From assembly GCA_030635005.1 (NCBI GenBank), contig DAOVZS010000028.1, forward strand, positions 1 through 16,907: a stretch of 16,907 bases of DNA, read 5' to 3'. Of the stretch, positions 14,690 to 16,907 are shown piece after piece. Both the position numbers and the translations under genes were made by a program. How positions within the stretch are numbered: the stretch's first letter is position 1; each line of letters opens with the position of its first letter. The notes under the pieces are model-generated. The model was not told the DNA's origin and did no database searches. It saw only the letters and a program-made list of their open reading frames with translations. The DNA is from Thiomargarita sp. (GTDB lineage: Bacteria > Pseudomonadota > Gammaproteobacteria > Beggiatoales > Beggiatoaceae).

Positions 14690-16907
14690 ATGAAAATTAA
14701 AACAAAAGTTTCCTATATTGTATTACTTGTTATTGTAATCACTGGGATCACTGCTATCAGTATTAGCGGTTTTGTGTCAAGAAATCTGATAAAAAATGAA
14801 ATTTACAATCATTTAGATAATGTTGCACATTCAAAAGCCCATCATATTGAGACACTTTTTATTGAATGCCAAGATATTGTGAAAATACTGGCTACTGAAA
14901 AGATTTTTTTAGAAACAGGGGCGGATGCACAAGATTTAATGATGCAAAGAATAAACGAGATTATTCATATTAATAAAAAAATTACGCACATTAGTATTGT
15001 TGATCAAAACGCTAAGATAATTGTACCTGATGATAATCATACCAGAAATTATCAGGAATTTATCATTTCCTCACAAAAAGGAACATATCTTAAAGATATT
15101 CATATCTCCCCATTGACTGGCAAGCATATTATCAGTATATCAACACCTATTTTGCAAGAGGGTAAATTAGTACGGTTACTCATTATTGATATCGATGTTG
15201 AAAATAGCTTATATAATATTACAAAAGACAGAACAGGATTAGGAAAAACAGGAGAAATATATTTACTCAATCACGAAGGCTATATGATCAGTCCTTCAAG
15301 ATTTCTTAAGGACACTTTTTTAAACATACAAGTCACTTCTCCCAAAGCACAAGAATGTTTAGGTCGAGACACTCAAAATAATACATATCTTGATTATCGG
15401 GGTAACATCGTTATTGGAACATCTCATTTCATTGAAGGTATGAATTGGTGTTTAATCGCTGAGATAGAGGCTGCTGAAGCCTTTGCGCCTGTTGATAAGC
15501 TGATTTGGATGATCTTTTTATTTTTTTTAATGCCTTTAAGTGTGGGTATTCTATTTGCACTCATTATGACAGAAACAATCACACGTCCTATTTCGCTGTT
15601 ACATAAAAAAATTCGGGGCATAGAAGAAGGTAATTGGGATTATAATATTATTATTGAGAGTCACGATGAAATTGGGGAACTATCAAAATCTTTCGATATC
15701 ATGACAGAACATTTGAAAGTATCACGCCAACGCTTAGAGACCCGTCGTGATGAACTTGAAAAACAGGTAATAGCCAGAACACTTGAATTAGATCAAAAAG
15801 TGGAAACATTACGGCATAGTGAAGAGCGGTTTCGTAAAATTTTTGAAGATGGTCCTATTGGCATGGCGATTATCAATAAGGAACAATCATTTTTAAAGGT
15901 AAACAGTGCTTTTGCGAATATGGTAGGTTACACCGCTTCTGAACTCATAGGGCAAACGATTACGGATATTAGCTATCCAGACGATATGCCCCAAAATAGA
16001 GCTTTCATGACGCAAGCTTTAAAGGGGGAACGTACTTATTTTCAGATGGAAAAACGATATATTAAAAAAGATGGTCAGATTATCTGGGGAAATTTAGCGG
16101 TGTCTCTGTTGCATAATCAAGAAGGAGAACCTATTTATTTTTTAGCTAAGGTTGAAGATATCACCAAACGCAAATTGGCAGATGAGGAAATCCGTAAACT
16201 TTCAATCGCCATTAAACAAAGTCCGAGTATTTCTTTAATTACCGATCTTCAGGGTCACATTGAATATGTCAATCCGAAATTTACGCAAGTAACAGGTTAT
16301 ACAGCAGAAGAAGTTATTGGCAAAAATCCTCGTTTTTTAAGATCTGATGACACCGATCAACAATTTTATAAAAAATTATGGAAAACGCTTTTTTCTGGCG
16401 GTGAATTGCGTTCTGAATTTCAAAATAGGAAAAAAAATGGGGAAGTTTATTGGGAATTTGCCTCTTTTTCAGCTATCAAAAATAAAGAAGGCACCATTAC
16501 CCACTTTTTAAAGGTTGCTGAAGATATTACAGAGCGAAAAAAAGCTGAATTTTCCTTAAAAGAAGCCAAAGAGGTTGCTGTTTCTGCAAATCGTGCTAAA
16601 AGTGAATTTCTTGCAAATATGAGCCATGAAATCCGAACGCCTATGAATGCTGTGCTTGGATTTTCTGAATTATTATCCTCATTGATTACCGATAAAAAAC
16701 ATAAAGGTTATTTGGATGCGATTCAAACTGCTGGAAAAAATCTGCTTATTTTAATTAATGATATTCTTGATCTTGCCAAAATTGAGGCGGGTAAATTAGA
16801 TATTCAATATGATTTGATTGATCCTTCTATCATATTCCGTGAATTAGAACAACTTTTCTACCTTAAAATAAGAGCACAAAAAATAGATTTTATTATTGAT
16901 ATTGATA
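14690..16907 (+). CDS. Membrane sensor histidine kinase, Cache-HAMP-PAS-PAS-HisKA (3' partial)
   Basis: This frame is open from ATG 14690 to the window end, 739 codons, and is cut before its ATPase domain. TM1 is about 8-28, an extracytoplasmic domain of the dCache type about 30-268 (including SPLTGKHIISISTPI, 140-154, and LGKTGEIYLLNHEGYMI, 184-200), and TM2 about 271-293. A HAMP linker follows (about 294-345, ITRPISLL and DEIGELSKSFD), then a coiled coil (345-375). PAS1 (about 376-497) starts SEERFRKIFE and ends VEDITKRK. PAS2 (about 500-618) has YVNPKFTQVTGYT and ends AEDITERK. HisKA (about 635-705) has FLANMSHEIRTP with phospho-acceptor His646 and an intact Pro. It should sense a small extracellular ligand and phosphorylate itself. 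Ligand and output are unknown, and a receiver or Hpt domain may follow beyond the edge. It starts 35 bases after recQ with no terminator between and no clear ribosome site. An ATG at 14679 opens only a four-codon ORF ending on this start. Confidence 0.88.
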   Translation, partial: MKIKTKVSYIVLLVIVITGITAISISGFVSRNLIKNEIYNHLDNVAHSKAHHIETLFIECQDIVKILATEKIFLETGADAQDLMMQRINEIIHINKKITHISIVDQNAKIIVPDDNHTRNYQEFIISSQKGTYLKDIHISPLTGKHIISISTPILQEGKLVRLLIIDIDVENSLYNITKDRTGLGKTGEIYLLNHEGYMISPSRFLKDTFLNIQVTSPKAQECLGRDTQNNTYLDYRGNIVIGTSHFIEGMNWCLIAEIEAAEAFAPVDKLIWMIFLFFLMPLSVGILFALIMTETITRPISLLHKKIRGIEEGNWDYNIIIESHDEIGELSKSFDIMTEHLKVSRQRLETRRDELEKQVIARTLELDQKVETLRHSEERFRKIFEDGPIGMAIINKEQSFLKVNSAFANMVGYTASELIGQTITDISYPDDMPQNRAFMTQALKGERTYFQMEKRYIKKDGQIIWGNLAVSLLHNQEGEPIYFLAKVEDITKRKLADEEIRKLSIAIKQSPSISLITDLQGHIEYVNPKFTQVTGYTAEEVIGKNPRFLRSDDTDQQFYKKLWKTLFSGGELRSEFQNRKKNGEVYWEFASFSAIKNKEGTITHFLKVAEDITERKKAEFSLKEAKEVAVSANRAKSEFLANMSHEIRTPMNAVLGFSELLSSLITDKKHKGYLDAIQTAGKNLLILINDILDLAKIEAGKLDIQYDLIDPSIIFRELEQLFYLKIRAQKIDFIIDID

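Noticed and set aside
15424..15621. Minus-strand 65-aa open frame
   Set aside because: It lies entirely inside the well-supported sensor kinase frame (end of the Cache domain, TM2, HAMP) and matches no family I recognise.
1..16907. Mobile element, CRISPR array, toxin-antitoxin, phage-defence genes, tRNA or rRNA
   Set aside because: No transposase or integrase motifs, regularly spaced repeats, tRNA-like cloverleaf or rRNA signatures were seen; nearly all sequence is covered by conserved core genes.

Overview
The window is about 17 kb of AT-rich bacterial chromosome made mostly of housekeeping genes. The gene content and order (divergent lpoA/rsmI, and rlmE-ftsH-folP-glmM) are typical of Gammaproteobacteria. 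The low GC and the Cache/PAS-rich sensor kinases would fit a Thiotrichales/Beggiatoa-like lineage, but that finer placement is a guess from sequence style and was not tested.

Layout: (a) 2-124, the 3' end of a + strand gene, probably a glycosyltransferase, closed by a strong intrinsic terminator. (b) 201-4704, minus strand, lpoA -> nadB -> aroF-type DAHP synthase, read from a good sigma70-like promoter at 4746-4775 whose -10 lies inside a 13-bp palindrome. (c) 4808-6711, plus strand, rsmI -> pheA, divergent from lpoA. (d) 6765-12752, minus strand, a five-gene cluster: hybrid sensor kinase/response regulator -> rlmE -> ftsH -> folP -> glmM. The first two genes share a 4-nt ATGA stop/start overlap. 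(e) 12828-16907, plus strand, recQ followed by a large membrane sensor kinase that runs off the window end. recQ and the kinase-rlmE cluster diverge from a 75-bp AT-rich gap holding a -10 box readable in both directions.

Themes: cell-wall synthesis (LpoA activating PBP1A; GlmM making glucosamine-1-phosphate for UDP-GlcNAc), aromatic amino acids (DAHP synthase at pathway entry, PheA at the phenylalanine branch), NAD and folate cofactors (NadB, FolP), ribosome methylation (RsmI on 16S, RlmE on 23S), membrane proteolysis (FtsH), DNA repair (RecQ) and two-component signalling.

I see no CRISPR array, transposon, prophage, tRNA or rRNA, and no clear new defence system. The most unusual points are: a hybrid histidine kinase whose ATP-binding domain has lost its G1 box and been altered at the G2 box while its receiver domain is intact, and which is apparently translationally coupled to rlmE; a DAHP synthase with several substitutions at otherwise conserved active-site positions; a RecQ with changes in the aromatic-rich loop; and several regulatory-looking structures in the short intergenic gaps.
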